Source: Chaetomium olivaceum (Eukaryota > Ascomycota > Sordariomycetes > Sordariales > Chaetomiaceae). Taken from it: 64,000 nucleotides of DNA. This document shows positions 1 to 12,484 of the stretch, piece by piece. The stretch covers positions 124,001 to 188,000 of the forward strand of contig JAYWVB010000022.1 of assembly GCA_039881045.1 (NCBI GenBank). The letters run 5' to 3'. Position numbers and translations under genes: made by a program. Under the pieces are notes generated by a model. That model ran no database searches, was not told where the DNA came from, and saw only the letters and a list, made by a program, of their open reading frames with translations. Within the stretch, counting starts at the first letter, position 1, and each line of letters begins with the position of its first letter.

Positions 1-1299
1 TTGGCGTTGGAGGTTCGCGGACGGCACACCGCTTGAGGGTTTTGTTATGTTATGTTGCCTATTTAGAGATCTAATCTTACTAGACTTTTGCATGTCATGT
101 TCCCTCTGAATATGCTACGCTGTCTCACACTCTCAACAATTCCTCCTCGACAACGGACAAGATAGTCCTACGGTCCTGAATAGAACTGTAGGAGTTCCCC
201 GGTGTCCGAACATGTGTTTGTTCCAGCCATTTCAGAAGGCCCGAGACAACTCACTGACTCGAGTCTCTTCCAACTGATGAGCGGGCGTTCGAACCAAATC
301 CCTCGTTGCGGCCATTCATGGCGCAAAGACAGTTCGTTGGCCTGGCAAACACTCTTCATTACATCGTGGAGAGAGCTAGACCCTTTTGTTCATCAAAATC
401 GCTATGGTCATTCCCGTTTATATCAGCATTACTCTTATCCTTACTCTAAGAAGATATATATATCTATAATCCTATGACCTTCTTGTAGCTGAATACCACT
501 TTTTTGTTACGTATGTATATACCATGGTATGAGCTTAATATCTCATGAACACCCTTCTGCCTTGCAAAGCAACTAATATAACTCGAAGTGAGATGTACCA
601 TCCTGTTATAGACGTTCCTTGTCGTGTTTGCATTTCGTCTCATCTCGAACTTTGGCTGACACCATGCGGATACTTTTGAGTTGACTGTCACAGTACATCT
701 TGTACGGATCCCAGGTAACTCGGGGCGACCTCACAAGTTTCAGATCAGTTTTATTCTTGACCAGCAGCAACTTCGTAGCTGCAACAAGTCAGTATTCACC
801 CGATCCTATCAGACTTAGGCCTTCTCAAGGCTTTGGTGGTGAGAATCCATGCCGATTTATGCAAGTAAATAAAGCATGAAAAGAAATCTGGCAAAGAAAA
901 TCGAAAGAGTATTGCACGACCCAATTTAGATCGAATAAATAGGTTGTCGTCATTCACCAGGCCCGGCGGTATATGTCTTCCGGCGAGGGGGGAATGACTA
1001 GGTTCACATCCTAACCACTGCACCAGGAACGGCCTGCCGTGGGACCTGTTGAAAACTGACATCCACAAAGTAGGATATATGGTCTGGTTTTGACTAACTG
1101 TGATCAGTTATTATCTACCCCCAAAAGAATAGCTATGGAAACACGAGCCTTTGGTCGGCTGACAACTTCTAACTCACGTTAGACAGTCCGCCGAGTTGCA
1201 GTTGAAGAGGATGGTAGGAATTACGGCAAGATCTTTTCTCCTTAATTATATCTTGATGAACTCCACATGCTAGAAGCTGGGTCGACACGACCTCTTATT
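1..1299. other. Left-edge intergenic region
   Basis: No coding region can be supported here. The open frames are short, have no family signature and are not joined by convincing splice sites. The right part is the 3' flank of the NRDE-2 gene. A tRNA-like box pair near 960-1040 was examined and rejected. Confidence 0.5.
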
Positions 1300-4200
1300 T
1301 TACCCACTCACCTGCCCCCTCCGCTCTTTCACCTCCCACCTCTCCAACCACCCGCCCAAATCCACATGCACCCTCAACCCCCGATCCACCATGGCCTCCC
1401 CCACCGCCCTCACCTCCACCGCCCCCAACTCCTCCCTCAGCACCTCCCGGATGAACGCCTCCAAATAAACCTCCTTCGCCCACGGACACGCCCCAACCGC
1501 GCGGTAAAACACCCCCTTAACCAACGCCCCGCCCAACTCCTTCCTCCGCTCACAACAAAACCTGACATACCTTACCCACAACTCGGCACACCCCTTCCCC
1601 AACAACCCCTCCCCCCCCCCAGCCCGCTCAACGCCGCCTCAAACTCCGCCCGCACCGCATGCGCCGTGCCCGCCCCCGCGCGCGCCGCGTGGTGCAGGGC
1701 GAAGCGGCGCACACCAAGACAGTCGTGGGGCGGGCGGAGGGAGAGGGAGTGGAGGGTGGTGCGCACGGGGTCGGTGATGCGTAAAGGGGGTTGGCACCAG
1801 GACGAGAGGGCCAGGAAGAGGGTGTTGTGCGGAAAGAGAGCGGTGGAGGTTTGCAAGTGGGTTAACAGGGAGCGTGGGCGGTGCGGGCTGTGGGTTTTGG
1901 AGGGTTAGGTTAGTTTATTGTTGGTTTGTTTATTAGGGCTGGGGATGGGGTTTGGAAAGGGGGGGAGGGGAGACGTGGACGCACCCGTGTGTGGCGTGGT
2001 GGTAGAGGAGGCGGGCGGCGGTTTGAAGGAGGCGTTCGTGGTGTGGTGAGTGGTGTAGGTGGCGGGATTCGAGTTCATGGGAGAAGGCTTGGATGGTTGA
2101 GAGAGCGGCGGTGATGTTGCCTTGGGCTTCGGACGCCGGCTCACTGCCGTCTTCGGAAGCTAGGTACTCGAGGAGCATCAGGCTTTCGGCGTACTGCGTC
2201 ACTGTTTCCAGTTCCTGGGAAGACAGTGAGTAGTCCCGGGTGCTGGAGAAATGGCTCTTGGTCTTGAGAAGCAGAACAGGAGGCGGAGTTGAGCCCTGGA
2301 ACTCCTTTTCCACAGATGAAATAAGACGGACAAGAGCCAGGTCCTTCTGGCCAGATTCGAGGTGAATCCAAGCCCAGGTGTTCCATAGTAGCTGGTTTTT
2401 GGATGAAGATGGCTATATGTGTGTCAGTATTACACGCCTGGTGAGTTCAGGGGGCTTAACTTACTAGTCCAGTGGCCGAAGACAGGACCTTGTAAGAAAC
2501 CTCGGCGTTGCCGTTCGCCGATTCAACAAGGGCATAGGCATTGTACAGCCTGATGTTGGAGCTGTACTGCTTTAGAAGCCCCTTTGCGACTTTCCTCACT
2601 TTCGTGGGCTCATTCAGCCATTCCATCGCTAGGTAATACTCCGCTAGCGCTTCCATCCCACAGTCTCCAACCAAATACCCAAGTGTGCAGAGCACCCATG
2701 AGATATCCACTTGTCTATCCCCTGGCTGGTGCATATCTGACCACTTGTCAAGGTACCGGAACCATGAATCCTTTGAAAAGAGGGTGTTGGGTGATATGGC
2801 AATGCTGCCGCCCACCTGTCTGAACTCGGGTGTTCGCCTCGAAAGATCCTGCGTTGCCCCGGTGTCATCTTTAACCAGGCCGAGATCGAGGCCCTGGCCC
2901 CTGCTAGAAACGAAAGGATCATCTAGCATGATTGCAAACTCTCCCCCGGACGAGCCCGCTGGCGGCAATCCGCAGAAAACGAGAAACGCGTCCGCCAGTA
3001 GGGGCCTCACTCTTGGAAGCAACGCCGACGGGATCCAGACAAGCAGATCCTTGATATCCGAGAACATGACAACTCTAAACGGGTCATCGTCCGTCCCCTC
3101 ATCAAGCGTCCTCGCCGGCATGCGTGCCTTTTCCGTGCCCTGCTGTTCCGCGGCAGCCCAAGCCTTGAAGGCGTCTGCCATCCTCGGCACATCGCTGGGC
3201 CTGTCCGCCCTCGGCTCAGGCGGATCAGCCATGTCCTCCCCCGCCTCGACAAAGTGCCTCCAGCCCCTGGCGCCCTCCTCCCCTATCCGCGCCACCTCAC
3301 TCTCCCAGAAGTCAGCAAACGACGCCATCGCCGTTTCAGCAGTGAAGTCATCCCGCGGCCGGCAGAACACCATCTCCAGCATCCCCTGCCACGCAGCAAC
3401 CGCCAGCTCCACAAACCCAGCATCATGCAAGAACCGCGTCAGCCTCAGAAACACGTACACCACCTGCGCACACAACTCCTCTTCCCCCTCCCCCTTTCCA
3501 TCCTCTCTCACCCCCGCATACCCAGCAAGCTCCCTCCCCAACACCCTCAACCTCCGCACAATCTCCCCCTTCACCCTCTCCACCCCAAACCCCGCCACCC
3601 TCCCCATCTCAAAATCCAACCTCCCCCTCCACAACCCAAACCCGCCACCATCTCCAGAGGCATCCTCAGCAGCAACAAGCTCAGCCCACTTCCGCGCCAG
3701 CACCTCCTCCCCCCATACCCGGCCCGCTCACGCATCATACCCAACACCAGACGCTCCCGCTCCGCCTGTTGAGCTCCGGTGGCGTGCGGCAGGGCTTCTT
3801 CGTAGAGGGCTAATTTCAGTTCGGCGAGGGCGCGCGTCTCCTCGGCGGTGCGGGTGGCTGGGTAGGTTGGGTTTGTGACGGCGGTGGTGGTGTTGTTCGT
3901 GGTGTGCTGGGTTTGCAGGGTGAAGAGGGTGTCTTGGAGGGCGATGAGTTCGAGCCAGGCGGGGATGTCGGTCGGGGTGGTTTTGATGTGGCGGGAGAGG
4001 TGGGCGGCGCGGGCGAGCGGGGTGGGATGGTGGTCTTGGGCTTGGGCTTGGGATAGTTTGGTGGAGGGAGGGAGGGGGTTGGATTCGGAGTCGGATTCGG
4101 AGTCTGAGTTGGAGAGGTCGGAGTCTGAGTCGGCGTGGGCGTTGGGGCGGGCTTTGCCGTGGATGGAGCGGTAGTCGGGTGGTGGCTGGGCGGTTGGGCC

Positions 4201-5075
4201 GTCTGGGTGCGTTTTCGCTTGCGGGACGGGCCGAGGGAGATGAAGTCTTCGGGTGTGGTTGGGAGGGGGGTGGCCTCTGAGACTTTGATGCGCTTGGAAC
4301 TGGAGCGAAAGGCTGCTGCTACGAGGGCCTTGTCACGGAAGGCAGAGCCGCTGCGGCTCCCTTCGCCAGGGCCTCTAATGCTGAACTGCTCTTGGGCGCC
4401 GTCGCGGTGAATGGTGAGGAAACCTGGTGAGCCTATAACTCTGCCTGCGCCAAAACGGTAATAGACTGGAATCTGGGAGCGTTCATTGCTTCCGAACTGC
4501 ACGATGAGTGGGTCACCACGCTTGTCGACAACAAAGAGGTCGTTGCTCAGGGTGGAAGGGTTTTCCCGTTCATTCTTATTTCGGCTCGACATAGCCCTGG
4601 GGATGCCTGGCCGTGGGGGTTGCTGTCCATGGCGGTCACGGTGGTGCTCCCGTTCGCCATCCTTTTCCCTCCTCTTCTCCCTCTCACGTTCATGATGCCT
4701 GTCCCTTTCGCTTTCCCTCTCTCGCTTCCTCTCCCTTTCCCTGTCCTCACTCCGAGTCTCTTCTCTCTCCCGATCCCCACGCCTATCCCGTTTCCGTTCC
4801 CTCGCATGACTGGAATAGTATTGTTCCCCGTGACGGTCATGATCACGATCACGTTCCCGATCACGTTCACGTCGGCGGTCACTCTCCTTTTCGGCTCCAC
4901 CGAGACCGTCTTTGTGGGCCCGGGTCTCTTTTGAGGCAGACCATGTCTTGGGGGCGGATTCGGGCGCGGACTCGGGCGCGGACTCGGGAGTGAGATTCGG
5001 TTTGAAGGATCCGAATTTGGGCACAGCTCGTCGCTTCCCTTTTTCCTTTTCTTCCTTCTCCCTGTCTTTCTCCAT
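1300..5075 (-). CDS. nrde2: NRDE-2 family protein (nuclear RNA silencing/exosome-linked HAT-repeat protein)
   Basis: Exons are 5075-2465, 2391-1985 and 1887-1300; both introns are GT-AG and phase-consistent. The protein is about 1,202 aa. It starts with a long Arg/Glu/Asp-rich low-complexity region (residues ~1-150), followed by the NRDE-2-type segment containing DYRSIHGKA and an acidic DSDSD stretch. A helical HAT/TPR-like body follows, with a tail containing FYRAVGACPWAKEVY that is typical of the family. Family members act in the nucleus with the exosome helicase Mtr4 or in nuclear RNAi. Three single missing bases must be assumed, near 4188 (C run), 3709-3714 (C6) and 1611-1620 (C10); with them the length divides by three. 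A GTGAGT overlaps the last codons, so a further small C-terminal exon ending before 1260 is possible. It is divergent from the CLC gene. Confidence 0.85.
1888..1984 (-). other. Intron 2 of the NRDE-2 gene
   Basis: The donor is GTGCGT and the acceptor CACAG. It joins ...THG to PHRPRSLL with matching phase (gg|c), which links two frames that otherwise look like separate short ORFs. Confidence 0.7.
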
Positions 5076-6390
5076 TGTTGCTTGTTATTTGTTGCTGCCA
5101 AGATGACAGAAATCCTCAATCCTTAAATCCTCAAATCCTTAATTCCTGAAATTGACATGTTCAAATCAGACCTTTTTACTGATGGTGTCGTGTGTTTGTC
5201 AGAACTGAATGCTGCAACTCGGATTCCGTGTTTTTGTTTTAAACTCTCTCCTTCCCGCTGCTCGTCGTCCCAGCCTAGAAATTAGGTGCCCAGGTGTTGA
5301 CGTTGGAGGTTGCCAGGTGCCAAGCATTGGCCGTTGGTTGACTTTGAGAGCCTACAGATTGCGGGTCCCCAACTCCCAGGCCATTGCAACTGCAACGCGC
5401 CACATTCCAGGTTCCCCAGTTCCTGGGTCCCGTGTCTGGGCGTGGCTGCAGCGCCTACCTAAAAAAGACCGACCAATGCGCCCTGAAGAGGGAGGGTTGC
5501 TCTCAGTGCTCTGCGCCTATGACATAACCGTACAGTTGGGGATCCCTGTGCATCCCGCGCGTGGTCATGCAGTACACCGGTCGCATCCAGGTTGCTTTGT
5601 ATGTATGTCTTGCCCGGGGAGTGTTGACCGAGGATAGTATAGGTAAGGTATTTGAGTTGGGGGTCAGTCTTTGTACCTTTTGTCTCTTCATAATCTCTCT
5701 CTCTCCACGTCACCGACCTCAGTACCGCAAACACCACACCACACACACCACACACACCACACCATGGCGAACATGGCGATGCTGCACAGTGTAACTCTGC
5801 ATTCTCTGCATTCCACTACACTAGTTCCAGGTTACACGGCAATGGAAAATGGCAGGGGCACCTGATGGCTCCTGTGCTCCCTTTTTGATTCTGGCGCAGC
5901 GCTCCATGACGCCAAGTGAGACACTGAAAGTGTGCACGTGGGGGTTAGCCCCCAGCCAAGCACCACCAAACAAGCCTCCGAGCCTCCCTCACGCCGCGCA
6001 TCCTGGCCCATCTTGACCCATCTTGACCCATCTCGGGGGCATGAGCCACCTTTTTCTCCGCTCTCGAAACCAAACACCGAGTCCCGGTCCAGGCCGCCAT
6101 CTACAGGCCCTCGCGGCACCACTGCTGCTGTTCCTTGTTTCCATTCTGCATTCTGCATTCTGCATTCCTTTTGCATCGCAGCCGGCGTTTTCCTTTCTCT
6201 GCCGAAAGAGGAACAGCTTCAGTTGGTTGTTTCTAGCTTCCTGTTTCTTGCTTCAACTGGCGTGTGTGGTTGACCCTTTGTTTCCCATCCCACCGAACTC
6301 GAAACCCGAGGCTCCGCTTGCCTCACCCGATCGCTGAATGTCTGATGTTTGAACACCCTGCATTCTTTATCCCCGCGATTTGAGAGCAAG
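5076..6390. promoter_or_regulatory. Divergent intergenic region between NRDE-2 and CLC genes
   Basis: About 1.3 kb separates two start regions that point away from each other, so it must hold both promoters. Only simple repeats are visible: a CA/CAC-rich microsatellite around 5730-5764, a repeated CTTGACCCAT near 6012-6040 and TGCATTC units near 6141-6170. No convincing ORF lies here. Confidence 0.5.
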
Positions 6391-6451
6391 GTGAGTGAAC
6401 CATACTCGGCTCGGCTGTCTACAGACTTGGTCTAACCTCGGAGTTGCACAG
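6391..6451 (+). other. 5'UTR intron of the CLC gene
   Basis: The donor is GTGAGT, the branch-like site TCTAAC and the acceptor CACAG. After its removal the first ATG of the leader is at 6543, which is why that start was chosen for the channel gene. Confidence 0.55.
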
Positions 6452-6542
6452 TGACGACATCACCATCTCTTGCGATACACCCTCGAACTACCTATCCATA
6501 TCCCACGAGGCCACCCCTCACCTCGCTGCCCAGCCCCTCCGC

Positions 6543-9500
6543 ATGGCAGGCAGGCGACACGGGGTTCGGCTCCCCGACATTGTTGCCGCCGACAACAACA
6601 GCAACAACGACGGCACTGGCACCGGCTCCGGCACCGGCACCGGCGCCGAATCCGGCACGGCCACCGAACAGCAGGGCCAATACCTCTCGCTGCCCAGCTC
6701 CCCGACGAATGTCCGCCGACCCCGACCCAACTTCAGCAGGAGGCCCTCCACCAACGAAGCTCTCGACGAACGCTCGCCCCTCCTCGGTGCGTCGCGACCC
6801 TCGCGCATCCGCATCCACAGCGCCCATGGCTCGCCCAGGGTGCCCCTCCTGTCGAGGAACCAGAGTTATGCGGGTACGCGCACACCCGAGCCGAGTCCAC
6901 ATACCCCCCTTCCCCCTTTCCGTCCACCCCTTTTCCGTCCACCCCGCTAACCATCCCCCTTTCCTCCCTCCAACAGACAGCGTAAGAAGCATCCGCCACC
7001 ACAGCCGGGCCAACTCGTGGGGCACGCGCCTGATCCACGCGCTGTCGGACCGCCAGGAGTCGTCCATGGCCGACTCCAAGGGCTCGCTCTACCCGGACGA
7101 CCGCGTGTGGTACGACCAGTTCACCTCCACCGACTGGGTCCACGACAGCATCGCCGACGCTTACCGGGTCAAGGCCCTGCGCAGTCGCAAGGACTTTTGG
7201 GGCCGCGTCTATGTCTTGCTGGATGGTGCCCAGGGCTGGCTGCTGAGTGCCCTAGTCGGGTTTATTGTCGCCGTGCTGGCGTATGTGGTCAATGTGAGCG
7301 AGGCGACCGTGTTTGATCTCAAGGATGGGTATTGTGTGAGGGGGTGGTTGGTGAATGAGAAGGTGAGTCGCACCGCTGCAGTAGTGGTTGGGATGTGTGA
7401 GGTCGGACTGGACGACTGGACTGACCATGGCACAGAAATGCTGCCCCCATGGGCCCTGTACGGACTGGCGGGATTGGGGTGAGGTTCTTCAAGGGTTCCC
7501 GTTCGGCGCGAGGTGGACCGAGTATGTCGTGTACATCATTGCCGTCATCACGCTGGCGAGCATATCGTGTCTTCTCAGCCTCACGACCAAGACGGTTGTT
7601 CCTTCGGCTTACCGGCTGACTACGCTGGACGAGAATCTTGCCGCCGAGGCGCCCGCTCCACCCCCCGAGGACGGGGCGAACGGAGCCGGCATTAACCTCC
7701 GGCCGACAATCAACAAGGCCGAGCCGCCGCCAATGATCTACTACTCGGCTGCCGGCAGCGGTGTCGCCGAAGTCCGTGTCATCCTCAGCGGATTTGTGCT
7801 GCACGGTTTCCTCGGTCTCAAGACCCTTATCATCAAGACGATCGGTTTGATTCTCAGCGTGGCCTCTGGCCTTAGCTTGGGCAAGGAAGGACCCTACGTA
7901 CACATCGCAACCTGCGTTGGCAACATCGCCTGTCGTCTCTTCACCAAGTACGACCGCAACGACGCTAAGAGACGTGAGGTTCTCTCGGCAGCGGCGGCGG
8001 GCGGGTGTCGCTGTGGCTTTCGGTGCTCCGCTGGGAGGTGTGCTTTTTGGTTTGGAGGAGGTCGCCTACTTCTTCCCGGCCAAGACGCTCTTCCGTACCT
8101 TTTTCTGCTGCATCACGGCCGCGCTGACGCTCAAGTTCCTGAACCCCTACGGGACGCACAAGATCGTCATGTTCCAGGTGCGCTATCTCGTCGACTGGGA
8201 GTACTTTGAGATCGTCAGCTTTATTCTGGTCGGCGTCTTCGGCGGCGCTGCTGGTGCCCTGTTCATTAAGGCTTCGCGGCACTGGGCCAAGACATTCCGC
8301 CGGATCCCCGCCATCAAGGCGTACCCCCTTCTCGAGGTGGTGCTGGTTGCGCTGGTCACGGGCTTGATTGGGTACTGGAATACCCTGACCAAGCTTCCCG
8401 TTGCCAAGCTACTGTACAACCTAGCCGCGCCGTGCGATGACCGTGACAACAACCTGGAGGATCTGGGATTGTGCCCGGAGGAGATTGGGGACATTCCGCC
8501 GATCTTGCTGAACCTGCTCACCGCGTTCTTGATCAAGGGGTTTCTGACTATCATCACTTTTGGCATTGTGAGTTTGATATTCTTCCGTATTGATGACATA
8601 CAGCTGACGGTCAGCAGAAACTCCCAGCCGGTATCTACGTGCCGTCCATGGTGGTCGGCGGTCTCATGGGCCGCCTGGTCGGACACGTTGTTCAGTGGGT
8701 GGTCATGGCCACGCCTGACTGGAGTGTCTGGGGCACTTGCGCCAAGATGCCAAATGCCACCTGCATCCAGCCCGGCGTGTACGGCCTCATTGCCGCCGGT
8801 TCCACCATGTGCGGTGTCACTCGCCTGTCTGTCACTCTTGCCGTTATCCTGTTTGAGCTCACCGGAAGTCTGGACTATGTCTTGCCCTTCTCGCTGGCCA
8901 TCCTAGTCGCCAAGTGGACAGCCGATGCCATCGAGCCGCTCAGCATCTACGTAAGAACTCAACCGACCCTCTTCACTCTTACCACCCCAACCCCGAACTG
9001 ACACCTCCCCAGGACCTCCTCACGGAAATGAACTCGTACCCCTACCTCAACAAACAAACACAAGCCCATCTTCACCTCGGACCTCGCCGACATCGTCCCG
9101 CGCGTCCGCAAGGAGCGCATCATCGACATCAGCACGTCCCCCGTCGTCCCCGCCCTCAGCCTGCGCGCCAAGCTCGAGCTCCTGCACCGCGCCGGCGAGC
9201 TCGACGGCGGCCTGCCCATCGTGCGCGACGGCATCCTCGTCGGGCTCATCCCCGCCCCCGACCTCGAATACGCGCTGGATAACCTGCGCGACGAGCCGTC
9301 CAGTCTGTGCCTGATGGCGCCCGTGCCCAGTATCGATGACTCGGATGATGGCCTGCCGGATCCGACGGATTTCACGCCCTTTATTGACCCTGCGCCCGTG
9401 GCGCTGGATATTAGGTCGCCGATGGATCTGGTGTATGAGTGTTTTGTCAAGCTGGGATTGAGGTATATCTGCGTGCTGAGGGATGGGAAGTATGCGGGGA

Positions 9501-9682
9501 TGGTGAGTCTTTTTCTTTCTTTTTCTTTTCTTTTCCTTTTTTCTTGGTCCCTGGATGGTTAGGGATGGGTGTGGGGTTGGTTGAGTGTGCTGTGCTAACG
9601 TGGTGATTTGGTGGGATAGACGCACAAGAAGACGTTTGTCAAGTACATGCGGGAGCTGGAGGAGAAGGAGGGTCACATGTGA
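6543..9682 (+). CDS. CLC-family voltage-gated chloride channel/transporter
   Basis: Exons are 6543-6873, 6977-7362, 7436-8567, 8618-8950, 9013-9502 and 9620-9682; the product is about 910 aa. The N-terminus is Ser/Pro/Gly-rich and cytosolic. The membrane core carries the CLC selectivity motifs: GSGVAE (GSGxP position), GKEGPYVH with the gating glutamate, AFGAPLGGVLFGLEE, and GIYVPS. The C-terminal part (exons 5-6) forms the CBS-domain region and ends ...EKEGHM. Family members move chloride across endomembranes or the plasma membrane, as yeast Gef1 does. Two extra bases are inferred, near 7997-8003 (GC-rich repeat) and 9046-9058 (A/C repeat); without them the length divides by three. The GSGVAE variant is seen directly; its effect is not known from sequence. 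Confidence 0.9.
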
Positions 9683-10817
9683 TGATGCATATGTGATGTG
9701 ATGTGAGCTTGCCCCTGGTGATGGTGGTGAGTGGGTGGGCAAGGTACCTAGGTCGGTACGATAGGAGAGTAGGTATGTTGGGTGAAGGTAGATATTTGGT
9801 GGGGGAAGGAGCATTCTGGAGAGGAGGTTTGGGTCTTGATGATGCTTCCTATATAGAATTGCTGCGTTGCGTTGTTAGGTGTTTGGTCTTGTTGTTGTCG
9901 GTGTGTTTTAGTACTGGTTAGCTGGCCTGCATGGTGCATATGTACACATGGCTTTTCTTTTTGTTTTTAGGATAGGGCGGAGGCGTCAGGTTGGCTGTTG
10001 TTGCTGTTGCTGTTGTTGTCGTCGTTGGTGCTGTTGCATTCCCATCTCAGGGTGGTGGTTATTGTTTAATGTTAGTTTTGTTGGTGTTGTTGTTGCATTT
10101 ACTGCGGGATATACGGCAGCAAACAAGCAGAACTTGGTCTTTTGGTGCGGTGAGCGTTCGTTAGTTGGTTTGGTGTGGAGGGTAGATGAGTGGTATTATT
10201 TGATAGATGCAACCAAGAGATCGTATTCCAAAGGACATATGTCGAAGTCGCAATTCTCTGTTTATAGACTACATCTCGGCCGTGGCCTCTGGGGTTGAAC
10301 GGGCCAAGATGGGGAACCTGGATCAACACCAAATGTTCATGCTTATTCTATTGTTTCATGTGTATTAAAAAGATGTAGCATCCATTCTGTTACTGCCTTA
10401 GCACGTCACTTAGCAACCAGGTTAAACATGGTATTTCCTTTATTTCTGCGATCATATCGCGCCAATTCCTGGGCCCGCTGGCTACCAGAGGCTGGGTATC
10501 GCCACCATCCCTATGTACTACCTATCCTATGTACGACTATACACGGGTACGAAATAGATAGGTACCCGAGTATAGTACATGAATCCCCCCCCCCCCCCCC
10601 CCAAGAAGGCCAACCCTTCGCGGTCGCAATCGCGCTTTTCACTTCCCACTAGGTCTATCAGAACCAGAAGCATAGAACCACAAATCGGGCATGGTTAAGC
10701 ACACTCAGAAGTGCACCATCGCCAACCCCAAAAGTAAACAGTAGCCAAGCCAAGCCGAGCCGAGCCGAGCCAAACCACCCAAGCCCTGCCCTCTCACTCA
10801 CTGACTGACAGACTCAC
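9683..10817. other. Convergent intergenic region between CLC and CDF genes
   Basis: The two flanking genes converge, so this holds 3' UTRs and terminators. It contains TTG/TTGCTG-rich stretches at 9990-10060, an 18-base C run at 10585-10602 and short GAGCC/AAGCC repeats at 10745-10775. No supported gene. Confidence 0.5.
10585..10602. repeat. Poly-C tract
   Basis: Eighteen consecutive C residues between the convergent CLC and CDF genes. Its reported length should be treated with caution because homopolymers elsewhere in this window appear to be miscounted. Confidence 0.8.
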
Positions 10818-12484
10818 TCACTTCGTCTTGCGCCCCTCCTTCTCATACCCATCTCTCTCCTCCTCCCCATCCTCAGGCTCAGGGCTACTCCTCGGGCTCA
10901 CATCGCCCGGAATGAACTCATCGAACCTGTCCACAGGCACCGGCGCCGAGCGCGGCACAAACCGCACGCGCACCCTCCGCACCCCGCGCACTTTGCCGCC
11001 GACCCGCGTGCGCACGGCCTCCTCCACACCGCGCACCTGCTCCACCGTCCACTCGGCCGGCACCCCGAGCTCCAGATCAACCAGGTAGTTCTGGCCCGAC
11101 TTCACCCCCGTCACATCGCGCAGCTCGACCTCGCCCCCCCTATTGTCCGCCATCTCCGCCAGTCCCTTCCCGACCTGCTTGGTCACGGACTCGCGCACCT
11201 CGGCGTCGATGGAGCGGTCGGCGAGCTCGTAGAGCGCCGAGAGGGTGTTGCCGAGCCCTGCGCGGATGACTAGCAGGGAAATGAGCAGGCCGCCGACGGG
11301 GTCGAGCCAGGTGGCGTCCTTGAGGAGGTTGGCGCCGAGGATGGCGCACAGGGCGACGATGCCCGTGAGCGAGTCGACGCGGTGGTGCACGGCGTTGGAG
11401 GCGAGCACGGAGGATTTGCGGTCGCGGGCTACTTTCATGGCTGTGAGGGAGGTGTGTTAGTGTGGATGGTGTGGGGGACGGACGGAGTAGGGAGGAGGGT
11501 GGAAAGGAGGGTGGAAAAGAGGGTGGAAAGGAGGGTGGAAAGGAAGGTGGAAGGGGGGTTGGAGGGTAGAAAGAAGAGAGAAGGCGGGGGGTGCCACGTA
11601 CTAGCATGATACAACCACTCCTTGATGGCCACCGTCCCGGCCGCCAGCCACGCGGCATGGAGACTGGGCGCGCCGCCATGCCCGTGCCCATGCCCATGAT
11701 GGTGCCCGTGCGAATGACCATGTCCATGGCCATGTTCCAGCATGGCCCGCGCGGCCTCGGCATCCAAAAAGAAATGCGCATACAGCGTCTCACAGCTGCT
11801 CATGCACATAAACAGCCCGCCAAACAACAGCATGCTCGACACGCCCAGCGACCCCAGACTCTCCACTTTCCCAAACCCCTGCGGGAACGCCTCGGTGGGC
11901 GGGCGCAGGCTCCAGGAGACGGTCGCCAGCGTCAGCACGTCCGACGCCAGGTCGGTCAGCGAGTGCCACGCGTCGGCGATCATGGACTGCGAATTGAAGG
12001 CGTACCCGCCCGCGCCCTTGGCGATGGCCATGCCCAGGTTGGAGTACAGGCCGATGCGGGTGATGCGCACGCCGGCGTCGTTCTTGTTTGTCGAGGTGAG
12101 ATAGACGTTGTCATGGTGGTGGTGGTGGTGGTGGCCGTGGCCATGGCCGGCGTGGCCTCGTGTTTGTTGTTGGGTCGTGCCGGCGCCCATGATGGTGACG
12201 TTGTAGTTGTTATTGTAGTTGTTGTTGGGGGTGACGATGTATTGGGTTGGTTGTTGTGGTTGTGTTCGGCGAAAGAGATGGTAATGTCGGGTCGGGGTGT
12301 AAGGAACGGCGCATACGATTGGTAAATGCTCTCGAGGGGGAGAAGGTCTGGAAGATGCGTAGGGCTTTAAGTTGTGGGTGATGTGTCCCCGAGGGGTTGC
12401 TGGGATGGCTAATAAATGCCGGGCATGGCGGTTGACGGCTCCGTACCCGTCTTGGATGGAGCTGTGACGCGGCAGGTGTCGCAC
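10818..12484 (-). CDS. Cation diffusion facilitator, mitochondrial iron-exporter (MMT1/2) type
   Basis: Exons are 12484-11602 and 11440-10818; the product is 501 aa. The N-terminus is rich in Arg, His, Ser and Pro and lacks acidic residues, which suits a mitochondrial presequence. CDF metal-site signatures are visible: DAWHSLTD in TM2 and NAVHHRVDS in TM5. There are two His-rich loops, HGHGHHHHHHHD before TM1 and a longer Gly/His repeat between TM4 and TM5. The C-terminal cytosolic or matrix domain has the alpha/beta CDF fold. Yeast Mmt1/2 move iron across the mitochondrial inner membrane; Zn or Mn cannot be excluded here. It is divergent from the sirtuin gene. Confidence 0.85.
11441..11601 (-). 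repeat. CDF intron with minisatellite
   Basis: GT-AG intron (GTACGT...CACAG), phase-consistent (YHA|TMKV). On the + strand it holds a GGTGGAAA-based tandem array at about 11505-11565, which makes it unusually long for this window. Confidence 0.75.

Noticed and set aside
950..1045. tRNA-like boxes: GGTTCACATCC on + and TGGTGCAGTGG on -
   Set aside because: No seven-base-pair acceptor stem and no proper anticodon arm can be drawn around either box.
1267..1908. Pro/His-rich + strand ORF opposite NRDE-2
   Set aside because: It is the antisense shadow of the NRDE-2 C-terminal exon and has no domain features.
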